Positions 22,700 through 33,596 of a stretch of 64,000 bases of DNA are shown in pieces (positions within the stretch are counted from its first letter, which is position 1; each line of letters opens with the position of its first letter). Source of the DNA: Ambrosia x helenae (Eukaryota; Streptophyta; Magnoliopsida; Asterales; Asteraceae). Under the pieces are notes generated by a model, which was given only the letters and a program-made list of their open reading frames with translations, was not told where the DNA came from and made no database searches. The position numbers and the translations under genes are program-made. The stretch lies in assembly GCA_030844895.1 (NCBI GenBank), contig CM061230.1, positions 186,001 through 250,000 on the forward strand, written 5' to 3'.

Positions 22700-24060
22700 A
22701 AAAATAATATTAAAAGAAGTGAGTGATAGATCCTAGGATGGGGTCAAAGATAAAACGAGATATTGATGTGACGTTAAGGTGACATAAAGTATGAGCTTAG
22801 ATAAGTATAATTGAAGACATAAAAACATAACCCACAGTCCCACACGTATATATTAGTGCAAAAATCAAATAATAATAATGTATAGATATTAATTATGTAG
22901 TGTACAAGTCACTTCCCATCTTAAAACCTACAGAACTAGATTTGACAATGGAGGTCAATGACTTCCAATGATTAGAAACACCATTCTTTTAAAATACTAT
23001 ATAGTGGAAGCAAATTCTAGCCATCCAAAAACATACATATATATTAATTAAGCAGAGGGTTGTCTATGTGATATGGCGGAAGCAAAGACATTGGTTGTTG
23101 CTTGACATGTTGTTACTTGTTAATGATGTCCGGTTCAACTGGTCGGAGGTGAGAGGGTTTACACGTTTACATGGTTTCAGCCCGAGGTTTTCAGGATTTA
23201 TTTCCTCTGTCACCGAAAAATATACATATTAAGAGCATGTTTGGCTCTCTATTTTTTACCTCCTTATAAGTTAAAAAAAAATGGGAAAATCTCCAAAATA
23301 AACATTGATCACCCTTTAATTACAAAAATAAACACATGAAAGGTCTTAAGCGTAGAGATTTCACACTATCCAATACTACTCAGAATCTGATATTTGTCCC
23401 AAGAGTATTAAATAAAGAGAAGATAATTTATAATGAATGATACATTTTCAGTATGTGTATGATAAATGTAGGATGAATTTCTACACGTGTAGGATACCTA
23501 ATGATAATTTCGATATGTGCAGGATAAATTAAAGTATAATAATTTCGATGTGTATAGAATAAATTTTGATATGTGTAGAAAAGTTTTGATATGTGTAAAA
23601 TAAAATATAAGTAATTAATTGGACAATTAATGTGAAATGAGTTATAGTGTTTAATGTTATTTTTTTTTTCTCAAATTAAAATTGTTCTCAAATTATCGAA
23701 TAACAAGTTTAAATCGACCACACAATTTAATTTGGGTTTTACCCCCAAAACAAAGTATAATATTATTATTTTTAGTCAAAGAGAAAATACAAAAACACGA
23801 TGGCATTCACAAGATTTTACCCAAAAAATCAAGTGAAGACACTATCATCATGTGTTACTTGTACAACACCATGTAACAATAAATGTCATATGTCCGGTGC
23901 AATATAACATGACTTGGTATCGACTTCGTTGTCGCATGAGTCATGTACTGTGTACTTGAAATTGTTCTGACATGACTATAGAAGTATAAACACTCAACAC
24001 CATCGCTAATTTCCCGACTTTCTTTGTTATTCATCCAAAACTTTTTCTATATATATCGGC
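22700..24060. other. Intergenic downstream of the IPT gene
   Basis: AT-rich. The stretch 23450-23610 contains short degenerate repeats of gatatgtgtaggataaat. About 23085-23215 has another SINE-like text (ccggttcaactggtcgg). No gene recognised. Confidence 0.45.
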
Positions 24061-24112
24061 CAACTTGGTCATGGAATATTACTTCGTACGCACAACTTGG
24101 TCATGGAACGCA

Positions 24113-25105
24113 CTAGAGCATGCCAACCATCTCTACGGCTCTTTTAGTCGTTCTTCGGCCATCGTCTGCGGCCGAGACAAAACTCCTAGTATGACTAATA
24201 TTAAACAAGAACTGGTTTACAATCACCGAACCTGGTGTAGCCACAACCTCCTCCCATGCCTCATCGGCTTCCCTACCCCTGTTTTGAAAAACAGGGGTAG
24301 CATCAAGCCGATGAAGCTTCCACCCTTTCTCATTCCTTAACCTTTCAATTTTTTCAAGCTGCCTTCGAACAAGTCTGCACGAATTAATCTTCGTTTCCTT
24401 AATCGCGTCTTCCAACAACCTAGCCCGAGTGTTACTATCAACCGAAGATGAATATTCCGCCCGAAAATACAAATCAAACTCGGGCACTCCAATCGCGCGC
24501 CTAATTCCTTTCGAGTAATCCCCATTCGGTCTATACATTTTCCTAACTTCATCCACCATTCCATCGGCTACCATCCGATCAACCCGATCCGAAACAAACC
24601 GGTTTAACACATGCATTTCTACATCAACCCATAAGAAACAAACATCATAAAGTGATCGAAACACATAGTTTCGATCATCAACCAATGCTTCGATAAACGA
24701 ATTCGACCCTCCAGCGATAATCGGAAGCTTACCTCTTCCAACAATCGATTTCATCGTTTGCAAAGCTTTGGTTACAAAATCACCAGCAGTAAAATCAGCA
24801 TCAGGATCAACTATCCCAAACAAATGATGAGGAACACCTGCACATTCTTCTTCAGTTATTTTATTAGTGGCTATGTTTAAGCCTTCATAGACTTGAATCT
24901 TATCTGAATTAATAATCTCAGCTGGGTATCGAGCTGCAAGGTCTAATGAAAATCTTGATTTGCCTGCACCTGTTGCGCCTAAGAGTATGATGGCTTTGTC
25001 CTTCTGTGGACGACACTTGACGAGTGGTAAGTTGCTATGACCGTTGGGTATATGGAGATCAGAACATGGTTGAGGTTGTTGGCACAACATCATAGTTATG
25101 TTCAT
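24113..25105 (-). CDS. IPT: Adenylate isopentenyltransferase (cytokinin biosynthesis)
   Basis: Single intact exon, 330 residues, the usual length and intronless structure for plant ATP/ADP isopentenyltransferases. The enzyme joins DMAPP to ATP or ADP, the first step of isoprenoid cytokinin synthesis; many family members are plastidial. Motifs seen: P-loop GATGAGKS (43-50), INSDKIQVYEGLNI (65-78), VPHHLFG (91-97), FTAGDF (105-110), AGGSNSFIEAL (131-141), and downstream FLWVDV and RRAIGVPEF. The sequence ends near MVGML. The DMAPP- and ATP-binding elements all look complete. A TATA box lies upstream, and no second ATG is needed. Which paralogue (IPT3- or IPT5-like) cannot be decided by eye. Confidence 0.93.
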   Translation of the reverse strand: MNITMMLCQQPQPCSDLHIPNGHSNLPLVKCRPQKDKAIILLGATGAGKSRFSLDLAARYPAEIINSDKIQVYEGLNIATNKITEEECAGVPHHLFGIVDPDADFTAGDFVTKALQTMKSIVGRGKLPIIAGGSNSFIEALVDDRNYVFRSLYDVCFLWVDVEMHVLNRFVSDRVDRMVADGMVDEVRKMYRPNGDYSKGIRRAIGVPEFDLYFRAEYSSSVDSNTRARLLEDAIKETKINSCRLVRRQLEKIERLRNEKGWKLHRLDATPVFQNRGREADEAWEEVVATPGSVIVNQFLFNISHTRSFVSAADDGRRTTKRAVEMVGML

Positions 25106-25230
25106 TGATGTGTTATATATATATGTGGCAACTTGACAACGTTTGTGTGTTGGGAGAAGTTAGCAAACTATGTATGACTTTGAGGTTAATCAAGTGTTAA
25201 TAATGATGGAGCACACATTCACATGTGTTC

Positions 25231-25238
25231 TATTTATA
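25231..25238 (-). promoter_or_regulatory. TATA box of the IPT gene
   Basis: The minus strand reads cTATAAATAg about 126-133 bases upstream of the ATG, giving a predicted 5'UTR of about 100 bases. Position and sequence fit a plant core promoter. Confidence 0.6.
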
Positions 25239-25241
25239 GTG

Positions 25242-25723
25242 AGGAAAAAGTTGCACCTTGACTTGACTTGACTATAACTTTTTCATGAATTAAAAATGTC
25301 AAATTAATTAAATAAATAATAAATAACTAGTGGGATTCCTTTTGGCGCGTTGTGGGTTTCGTCTGTATCAGTCTGGTTTATACGGTACTAGTCCCTGATA
25401 CCGTAGTTGAAAGGTAAAAAAAGAGAAAAAGTTATGGTATACTTAAAAAGGATATCGACATGTGTTTTACAACAATCGAATAAAATCAAAACGAATACTA
25501 TAATTTTTTTAGCAAATTTGCGACACAATATATCTACAAATACTTAGAAAATTGCGTAGGAAATGGGTCACAAATTTCCTACACCATGTTTTCGTAGGAA
25601 ATGCGTTTAAAATTGCGTTACAAATGTGTAAGAAGTGGTTTGCGACGACGTTTTTTCTAACATCAAGGTTTTGTTAATTGTATACATAACATAGGTGTGG
25701 CACTTACTCTTATTTTTGTTTAA
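25242..25723. other. Upstream of IPT, with transposon-like ends
   Basis: At 25540-25655 the words gtaggaaatg, gcgtaggaaatgg and gttacaaatg recur in both orientations, like subterminal repeats of a lost transposon. No gene. Confidence 0.4.
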
Positions 25724-26047
25724 GACTATGGGGTATGGGAAGGGGAAGTGATCGGGAAGTGTGAGGTGGCAATTTCCCCGAAGGGGAACACCGCCCCCCC
25801 CCCCCTTCTTCCTTCGGTGTGATCGGGACAATTCTCCCGTCTTCCCCGATGCAAAATCCAAGAAAAGTAATATTATATATATATTCTTTTTGTCCTTTTA
25901 TGTAAGAAAAATTATTATAAAAAGGAAAGGGGAAGGGGGAAGAAGGGCGAACCATTTCCCCTAGAAGGGGAAGGAGAAGGGGAAGATGATGTGGCGCTGA
26001 TGTGGACAAGGGGAAAGAAGGGGGAAGGGGAACCACACCCCATAGTC
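25724..26047. mobile_element. Tourist/PIF-type MITE, TAA TSD
   Basis: Ends GACTATGGGGTATGG and CCACACCCCATAGTC, flanked by TAA (25721-25723 and 26048-26050). The inside is purine-rich on one arm and pyrimidine-rich on the other, with a C run at 25794-25805. A further piece starting gactatggggtcacc follows at 26063. Confidence 0.88.
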
Positions 26048-26062
26048 TAATACAATGTATTA

Positions 26063-27280
26063 GACTATGGGGTCACCAAATTATATGGGATGAGTGTAAG
26101 TAGTTGTGAGTGGAGGAGAGAGAAAATATTTGATGGAATCACTATTCACCCATATATTTGAAAAACCACTGTTCACCCCTAAAAATATTTTAATATTTTT
26201 TGGAAGTGGTTGTGAGTGAGGAGAGAGAAAATATAATGATAAAAGTATGAAAAATTATTATTATTTTAAAAATGAGAGAGAAAATTTTAGGGAGGAATAG
26301 TGATTTTTAGTGTAATTTGATGGAGAAAATTTGGTGGAGGAGATGTGAATGCTCTTAGTTCGTTTTTTATGTTTCTTAAAGTTCACTTGTACAAAAGTAC
26401 AAAACATTACGTTTACCCTCACGGCGTGTTTTTCTAAAGAGTGATAATATTCAGATATCCCTCCAATGTTTTGACATCCCTCTCTACGAATCGTAAAGGT
26501 CTCTTCGGATCGTATAGATGTAAAAATGCATTAATTGCACCTCCCCTATGGGTCGTAGAGGCCTATACGGGTTGTATATGAGTTACTTTTCACCCAATCA
26601 TTGGCACCCTATATGGGTCGTAGAGCCCTCATCCAATCATTGACATCACCCAATCATTGGCGTTCTATAAAGGTCGTAGAATGCTCCTCTACGGGTCGTA
26701 GAGGGGATGTCTAAATATCCAAGAGGGATGTCTCTAAATACACCCTCCCTTTCAAAATCTACTTTTCAATATTTGTTGTTTAAAACCTATCGCCGCAGCG
26801 CACGCTTGTAAGCTACTTGATTCTCATGATTAATCATATAGTCATTATTATTCCCATTGGAAAGAAAAGATACAATTGCATGGATAGTATAGTCAACTCC
26901 AAAGTGGATTAATGGTCCTATTAGGAACCTCATAAAGCTTAGTTTCTTTTAGTTTTGCGGGCGTGCTTGTGCTTCTGCTTTATTATAACTTTATAATGTA
27001 ATGGAGGTTTCTCGTTGTGTTCTTTAAAAAAGTTACGCTAATTGCACACTATTTATATATACTAGATCCTAATTACATTTGTAACCCATTATATTAATAT
27101 ATCTTTTTTCTTTTAACTTTTGGAAATAATAGAATTTTCATAAGCATAAGAATATATAGACTTTCTATCAACTCATAAAGTCACACACATTAATACATTA
27201 ATATACACACATAGAGATGTGCATGGATTAATTTGTGTATGTATGTATATCGTTCATGATTATAGTTTTGCTCGTCGATT
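26063..27280. other. MITE fragments and short repeats, no gene
   Basis: 26063-26354 is a possible Tourist-like element (TTA on both sides, weak inverted ends). 26440-26750 contains many copies of gggtcgtagagg / tctacgggtcg and paired catccctc/gagggatgt ends, so it is probably another MITE. The rest is AT-rich. Confidence 0.45.
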
Positions 27281-27282
27281 TA

Positions 27283-27490
27283 GAGGGTGTTTGGGATTGC
27301 GTTTTGAATTTGATTTTTTGATTATTGCGTTTTGAAAACGCAGATAATTAGTTTTTAGTGTTTGGATTGCGTTTTGAAAACGCAGATAATCAGTTTTTTA
27401 GGCTACCAAAACGCAATAATCTATAAACAGCTCCACCTCTGCTTTTCCAAAACGCATAATCTGTTTTGAATAATCAATCCCAAACACCCC
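27283..27490. mobile_element. Tourist/PIF-type MITE, TTA TSD
   Basis: Ends GAGGGTGTTTGGGATTG and CAATCCCAAACACCCC, flanked by TTA (27280-27282 and 27491-27493). The inner arms contain gcgttttgaaaacgcag palindromes. Same end family as 15207-15594. Confidence 0.9.
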
Positions 27491-27506
27491 TTAGATACAA
27501 AACCAA

Positions 27507-27509
<3 letters not shown>

Positions 27510-27554
<45 letters not shown>
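27510..27554. repeat. (AT)n microsatellite
   Basis: About 22 AT units just beyond the Tourist MITE. A T run of about 24 bases follows at 27596-27619. Confidence 0.95.
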
Positions 27555-27557
<3 letters not shown>

Positions 27558-28059
27558 TTTTATCTTGCTCGATGGGTTCGTCGATCGAATCTTGCTTTTT
27601 TTTTTTTTTTTTTTTTTTGACAGTGCATTTTAACTTGATGGTCATGTTTTGAACTATATGTCTATATACATATATAATTATATACACACATGAAGTACGG
27701 ATATATCATATATGTATGTGGGCATGCATATTTGTATGTATATTCATTTTATTGGGAATTTGAATTATGCATGCATGCAAGAAAATGGAGGGCAATATAT
27801 TTCATGGTATATAATGGGATGAAAATGGAAATGGAATCATGACCTATCATTGATGTATAGAGCCATACAACGATTTCATCATTGAAAGCTTTTAAAGTTG
27901 ACCCAAAAGAGCATCCATATCAATATGTTATTCTGATTATGATGAGGGATGCGCATAGGTGAAAAAGGTGTGTATGCATGTATGTCCGATTTAAAAGAAA
28001 ATAAATATCTTTAAATTATATTGCACATACTACAAAGGGTATTTTACATTTTGTAAAAA

Positions 28060-28709
28060 AGCGTGTACATATTGGATATTGTTGGAGAATATTGTTGTCA
28101 TTGAGTAAACTGGGTAGACAAAAACAACACGCCAAAATCACAAATCTTGTGCCGCAGCCGCTTCTAGCATGACTGTAGAATATTGGTGATCACGTCGGTC
28201 TTTGTAAAAACTCTTCCCCATATAACTTAATTATGGCATTGCAAAAGAATTGTAGACATTTATTCACGTGATGTCCTCTCAGACACACATAAAATGCTCA
28301 TCGTATTCGTCAGGAAGATTACTGGTTGTGAGTCGTTTAACAGCACACGTGACTTTTTATATCAGCGTAAAACTCTTTCTCATCCTCCCGTCTATGCCTT
28401 CTTTGAACCATTCGTAATTTGCTTCAACATCGGCTACAATTTTTAAAAGTAGATGTTTCAACATACGAAACCTTTGTTTAAATGTATCTTCGTTGTATTT
28501 TGGGTTGTCAACAAAATAATTTTCTATTAAAGCAGTATTGTCTTTCTCTCGATTATGTGGCACGCATCTTTTTTAGGATGTTGTTGTGTCTTCTTGTTCC
28601 GCTTACCCGACGATTCCGTGAAAAAATGTAGGCTACTATCAGTTGATAGTAATAACAGATTGACAACGAGCGCTGGTATGTATATATCTTCATCTTCAAT
28701 ATCACTCAT
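28060..28709 (-). pseudogene. PIF/Harbinger-type nuclease remnant
   Basis: The minus strand reads a chain of broken pieces: an N-terminal MSDIEDEDIYIPALVV block, then (after a frameshift) NYFVDNPKYNEDTFKQRFRM and LKHLLLKIVADVEANYEW, then degenerate text equivalent to the plant Harbinger-derived nuclease, which I read as pieces like NAIIKLYGEEF and MLEA. Stops and frameshifts are frequent. The family is a transposase-derived DDE nuclease, common in plant genomes as a dead copy. No inverted ends were identified. Confidence 0.65.
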
Positions 28710-29357
28710 TTTATAAAAAAGTGTATATAAAACTTTTTTTAGATGAAAGTATATGAAATAGGTAGCGGTAGATGTGTTGGTGAGAGGTATTGTGTGTATT
28801 ACAGTGATTTTTTTTTATTGGTGGTGGTTGGAGGGGGGATTAATTATTATTTTCAAACTGCCCATTTTCCTACAAGGGTTTTTTTTTTTTTTTTTTTTTG
28901 CATTTATACATATATGTATATACGTGTCTAAACTACAAAAACTAGTGTTGTACAAACATGTTTTGTAATGTACATGAGAGATTTCTATTGGTTACAAATT
29001 TTTTTTCTTCTACAATATATTTTCTCCTCATTTGAATTCTCCACTATATATGATAAGGTCTCTATAACATAGTTTTATAATAAAAATAAAATGTAATTAC
29101 CAACAATAGCATTTTACCTTTTGAACAAATCTGAGTAGAACATCTAATTCCATTTTTAGGTTTTGTGGGTGATGGAATATGACAAAGACACTAGAGTCAA
29201 AAGAAAATGGACAAATTTTGGAATATTTTTCCGTTCAATCCGTACCGATAGAATAACAATACTTTTGTGCTATATGCTGGTACCTCTCCTCTAACTCGTT
29301 AATTTACAACTCGCTAGATAGATAAATAAAGTAAGATATAAGCCTCGCAGCAAAAAC
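28710..29357. other. Intergenic, no gene seen
   Basis: Contains T runs (28880-28900) and AT-rich text. It ends at the CTA duplicated by the CACTA insertion. Confidence 0.4.
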
Positions 29358-29889
29358 CTACACTACTAGAAAATGTGCTTTTCTTGACGCGCGTTTTATG
29401 ACACGCACTTATTAATGACACGCAAAAGCGCGTGTCATAAAAAAAGTGTCATGCTTTAAAAAATCTAGTTAAATAATGACACGCTTTTTAGCGTGTCAAG
29501 AATGTAATGTCAAGAATGAAAAAAGATGACAGAATGAAAAGATGCGTGTCATTATAAGTGTCAATATTTACAACTCCAAATTCCCTCTCCCACATACATT
29601 GAAAGTCCCGCTCAACTCAATATAACAAAAAAAAAAAAAAAAAATTATAAAACTAACTCATCGCTGCTCTGCTGCTGCGAATCCTTTCTTCTGAAAACCC
29701 TAATCAAAAAATACAACAATCTATATCTGATTTAACTCATCGCTGCTCTGCTGCTGTACCGAAGACTTTATAACTTGCAAATTGCAACTTTATGTTTGTA
29801 ACTTTATGTGGTTGACACTGGTTTTGCATAACTGATTTTGAGTCGGTTTACGGTTGAAACAATATAATGGTTTGAAACAAAAATAGCAC

Positions 29890-30080
29890 ATGATTTCCGA
29901 TTCAAACAAAACAAAAGACATGGTGTCGGTGCAGGGGTTGTATTCCGATTCATCATCATCATCGGGCATGGTGGAGGATGATGGTTCGAAGAAGATCAGA
30001 AAAGCCTATACCATTACTAAGTCCCGCCAGACCTGGTCCGATCCCGAGCACGACAAGTTCCTCGAAGCACTCCAACTGTT
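29890..30080 (+). pseudogene. Captured exon of a REVEILLE/LHY-type MYB gene
   Basis: The ORF reads MVSVQGLYSDSSSSSGM, then KKIRKAYTITKSRQTWSDPE and HDKFLEALQL, and reaches a GT donor-like site (ACT|GTTAAGT) at the point where the plant REVEILLE (LHY/CCA1-like, SHAQKYF class) genes have an intron. The following tctctctctatctcccc looks like captured intron. The second half of the MYB repeat, with SHAQKYF, is absent. It lies inside a CACTA element, so this is transduplicated host sequence and not a working clock gene. The A in RKAYTITK and the changed W context show that the copy has begun to diverge. Confidence 0.8.
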
Positions 30081-30429
30081 AAGTCTCTCTCTATCTCCCC
30101 CCCTCCTTATTTCTAGGGTTTCTTTTTTCCTTCTCCAATTCTATCTTTTCTTTTTTCCTAAACTTACCTAGGAATATATTGCCCTAACTAGGTCTAGCTC
30201 AATTTTCTGATTGTGGAATTAATCTAATGATTTTGTCCATGCTTAACTTTGATGAACATTATACCCACCCTTACTGATTGCTGTAAATAATCCCTGTTTT
30301 TACGGCCGTAATTAGATTGCTAAGTATGAGTAGAATGGATGCCATTACATATGGTCTAATAAATTTTAGATACTTGTTGACATGGATTATGTGTGTTAAG
30401 ATCATCTTGTCTTCACTAACCCTTTAAAA

Positions 30430-31920
30430 AAAACGCTGCAGAAATAAACTTCAGAAAAAAGCAAACATCGCTGCAGAATGTGTTAGGGATCGCGTGAGTT
30501 CAGACCATCTTCAAAAAAAAAAATGCTTCAGAAATCAACTTCAGAAAAACCATTGCGTGAGTTCAGACCATCGCATCTTCACTTCTAAGGTGTTAGGGAT
30601 TGCGTCTTCACTTCTAAGGTGTTAGGGTTTATCATACGGCAGTTCAGAAACACTTCTAAGGTTAGGGTTTTTCATACTTCTTCCTCAATTATTATGGTTT
30701 ATTGTTAGAGTTGTTGAAATGTGATACTAATCAGCCATCGTTTACCATGTCAGACCCACTTCAGTAACAAGCAATTGAAACCTAGCTAGCTCCTCACTTC
30801 AACAATCGAACCCTAGCTTCTCACTTCAGTAAGTTCAATCGAACCCTAGCTCCTCAATTCACTTCAATAAATACAACCACTAGCTCACAGTCACATATAA
30901 TCTCTCATAGTGTAGCGTTGGGTATGAGTTCGCTGATCCTGCACAAGGACAGCCTATATACTATGCAGCGCAGCCGTTGCCACTATGAATGCGAACACAG
31001 TAGGGACCTTGCTGGAACTAACTTATGATATGCAGCTCAATAAAGAAAAGAAAACGATTGCAGAGGCAGCGGTCTACCCGACGTTGCTGTCGCCTCTTTA
31101 TTTATTGGTTACTGAAATATATGCCAAAATAAATCTGAGCAAATCTTGCCCCTGACCAAGCCCGAAGAACGTAAAACTGGGAACTGATTGGATCGGCGTG
31201 CAGAAGTCGAGAATGGCAGTTGACGACCCACCACTGCTACGGAACGAAAAGCCGTAAGAATTCACAAGGAAAGAAGAAACAGACGACTTGCAGAACAGAA
31301 TTCGTCTGCTGGAGAACAGAACTCGTCTGCTTTCGCTGCATGTCCCTTCGCTCGTCTCCTGTTCTGAGTAAAATCCACTGTTTAATAAGTAATTTTGGAT
31401 TAAATTTTATATATGTGAGAAGCAGTTGACCGTTATAAAACTTTTAGTGGCAAGAAAGTCGTACATCATTTCTGTATGTATCGTGATCAGTTGAAGTAGG
31501 CATTATACAACCATGAGATACTAGTCTTACATTAGTTAACTTGTATGTGTTACAAGTTTAGTGTTTACCGGCCCGCATGTCCCTTCTTGCAGCAGAACCT
31601 GTAGACCAGAAATCTTCGTGACAGTAGCAGAACCTATAGACCAGCCGTGGACTCGTCTGCTGCAGAACATAACACACAGCCGGTAGACCAGCCGTGGACT
31701 CGTCTGCTGCAGAAGGATCAGCGGGTTTGTTTCTGTTAGGCGAAACTATTTTCTGTGTTTTGTTTTTTTGTTCTACTGATCATGTTCATTGTGCAGTAAT
31801 TACATGTACTCTTCTGGTCCTCTTATCTTATTTGTATATATATACTTGCTCAGTAGTTACTCAATTGACTATTGTACTGAAAACTATTTTCTTACTAAAT
31901 GTTTCGCTGGTTAACATTTA
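30430..31920. other. CACTA interior without recognised coding
   Basis: Contains short duplicated blocks: gcgtgagttcagaccatc (30492 and 30555), ttcacttctaaggtgttaggg (30588 and 30608), and agaccagccgtggactcgtctgctgcag (31638 and 31687). These may be decayed exons or internal repeats. No conserved domain found. Confidence 0.45.
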
Positions 31921-31921
31921 G

Positions 31922-32233
31922 GACAAGCTGCTAAATTCTGAAGGTTCTGTAGAGAGAACACATGACGTGCTTACTGAGGCCCTAGGTACTAAGGAACAGC
32001 GGGGGCATGTGCGCGGAATGGGTAGATTTGTAACGCCACGCCAGTATTTTCACCTACCCAAGACCGTTAAAAATTACATGGAGAATGAGAAGAAAAAGTA
32101 TGATCAACGGTTCAATAAACTTGAAGAAGAGTTAGATAAACTAAAAAGAGGTGCGAATAATGTGTCTGAAGCCGCAAGTTGCCAAATATGGGGCAATGAA
32201 GATTTTAAAGACGACTCATTTGAAGAGCCGATT
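31922..32233 (+). CDS. CACTA-associated transposase-like exon (plant Ptta/En-Spm type)
   Basis: Exon of 312 bases with an AG acceptor before 31922 and the donor GTAAGT at 32234. It reads TEALGTKEQRGHVRGMGRFV, TPRQYFHLP and a coiled-coil-like KKKYDQRFNKLEEELDKLKR. This matches the En/Spm-associated transposase family found with plant CACTA elements (role: element-encoded DNA-binding or accessory protein). The next exon (from 32340: DDACFLAIGVPSNIVANGTI) runs into a stop, and the following part is missing. The gene is therefore truncated. Confidence 0.7.
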
Positions 32234-32300
32234 GTAAGTACGAGTTACAAGTGTTCTCTTTAAATAGTTTCTGTGTATTTTATAAGATTTCTTTATAATA

Positions 32301-32332
<32 letters not shown>
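32301..32332. repeat. (TA)n microsatellite inside the CACTA intron
   Basis: About 16 TA units between the transposase-type exon and the next exon-like piece. Confidence 0.9.
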
Positions 32333-32337
<5 letters not shown>

Positions 32338-32487
32338 AGGATGATGCTTGTTTTCTAGCAATTGGCGTTCCCTCAAATATTGTCGCCAACGGAACCATCT
32401 TATTTTTCTAGTAGTAAATGTCGTGTATGTTGGGTTTGAAAATGCTACCGGCAAAAGGGTTTAATATACATCTTATTTTTAAATAGG

Positions 32488-33011
32488 GCGATGGCCATGT
32501 ATGCTGCACAAAATGCTACCGGCAAAAGGGTTAGACTCAAATGGGTTAACACCAAGGTGAGCACTTAATTTTTCTTTTTAATGTTAATTTAGGCTGCATT
32601 ATTTTCTTGTCTAAGCTTATGAATTTAGACATAATTGTTAACCCATGAGACTTATTCTAGATAGTTAAAAATCAATTGTTGTAGCCTTAGGAATGTTAAT
32701 AATCAATTGTAATTTTTTTATTGCGCAGTGTCCAATCCAGCCAGGAAGTACGGAGTGCGGTTATTACATCATGAAATTCATGAAAGAGATTGTTCAGGGC
32801 GGACTTGGAATATTAGATAATGTAAGTTGATCTAGGCAAATTTTAGCGGCACTTATCTTGAAACTAAACCATCGCGAACCTTAACATTTTCATCTTATTA
32901 ATTTAATTGTTGTTTCAGGTTGGGGGAGGAGTAGAAGTTTATACGGATGCGGATATGGATGCCATTCGTGAAGAATGGTCAAGTTATGTAGCAACCTTTA
33001 TTTTCAAGTGA
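32488..33011 (+). pseudogene. Ulp1-type (C48) protease C-terminal exons in a CACTA element
   Basis: Three exons keep one frame: 32488-32556 (AMAMYAAQNATGKRVRLKWV), 32729-32821 (CPIQPGSTECGYYIMKFMKE) and 32919-33011 (ending EEWSSYVATFIFK and TGA). The Q...ECGYY block is the catalytic Cys region of Ulp1/SENP-like SUMO proteases, a family often encoded by plant CACTA and MULE elements. The His and Asp catalytic parts upstream are absent, so the enzyme is incomplete. Splice sites are canonical. Confidence 0.75.
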
Positions 33012-33596
33012 TCCGTATTTTTAAGTCTAGACAACGTAATTTATTGACACGATATTTTTGTAACCATTTAATACTTGTCGTAGAAATCGACAAATACTTA
33101 TATTGTAATGGTTTTTTTGGTATATATAATATATGCATATGATTATGGGGAAATTTATTGATTTGTAGCTTATTAGTGCAGGTTATTATAAAAGAATCAG
33201 TAGCAATTATTAATAATATACGTAATAAATTTTTTTTTAGAAAAAAAAAAGCATGACACGCAAACTGAATGTCATAAGGTAGTGTCATGAATGCGTGTCA
33301 TGAATGCGTGTCATTAATGCGTGTCATGAATGCGTGTCATTAATGCGTGTCATTAAAAGATGACACGCGCCTGCATGTCATATTATTTTTATGACTATGC
33401 CTATAATGACGTTCTTTTGCGTGTCATAAACACCCTTTCATGACGCGCAATGCGCGTCAAGAAAGGGCTTTTTTCTAGTAGTGCTACTCACCACGAGTGA
33501 GAGTAATGTTCCAGGCTTCCAGCCAAAACTGATAATGCAAGAAGGGAACTACGATAGTAGACGTGCATAAGTAGCAAGAACGGGAGCATCTACATA

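Larger units (their letters stand above)
29361..33483. mobile_element. CACTA (En/Spm) transposon, 3-bp TSD, with captured host exon
   Basis: The ends CACTACTAGAAAA and TTTTTTCTAGTAGTG are inverted repeats flanked by the 3-bp duplication CTA (29358-29360 and 33484-33486). Subterminal zones (29380-29560 and 33250-33470) hold many copies of gacacgc / gcgtgtca in both orientations, as in CACTA elements. The interior carries a captured MYB exon (29890-30080), a transposase-type exon (31922-32233), and Ulp1-type protease exons (32488-33011). No complete main transposase is present, so the copy is non-autonomous. Confidence 0.95.

Noticed and set aside
29400..33470. Possible CRISPR-like array because of many gacacgc repeats
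   Set aside because: The repeats are irregular, occur in both orientations and sit at the ends of a CACTA element, where such subterminal motifs are expected; this is a plant genome.
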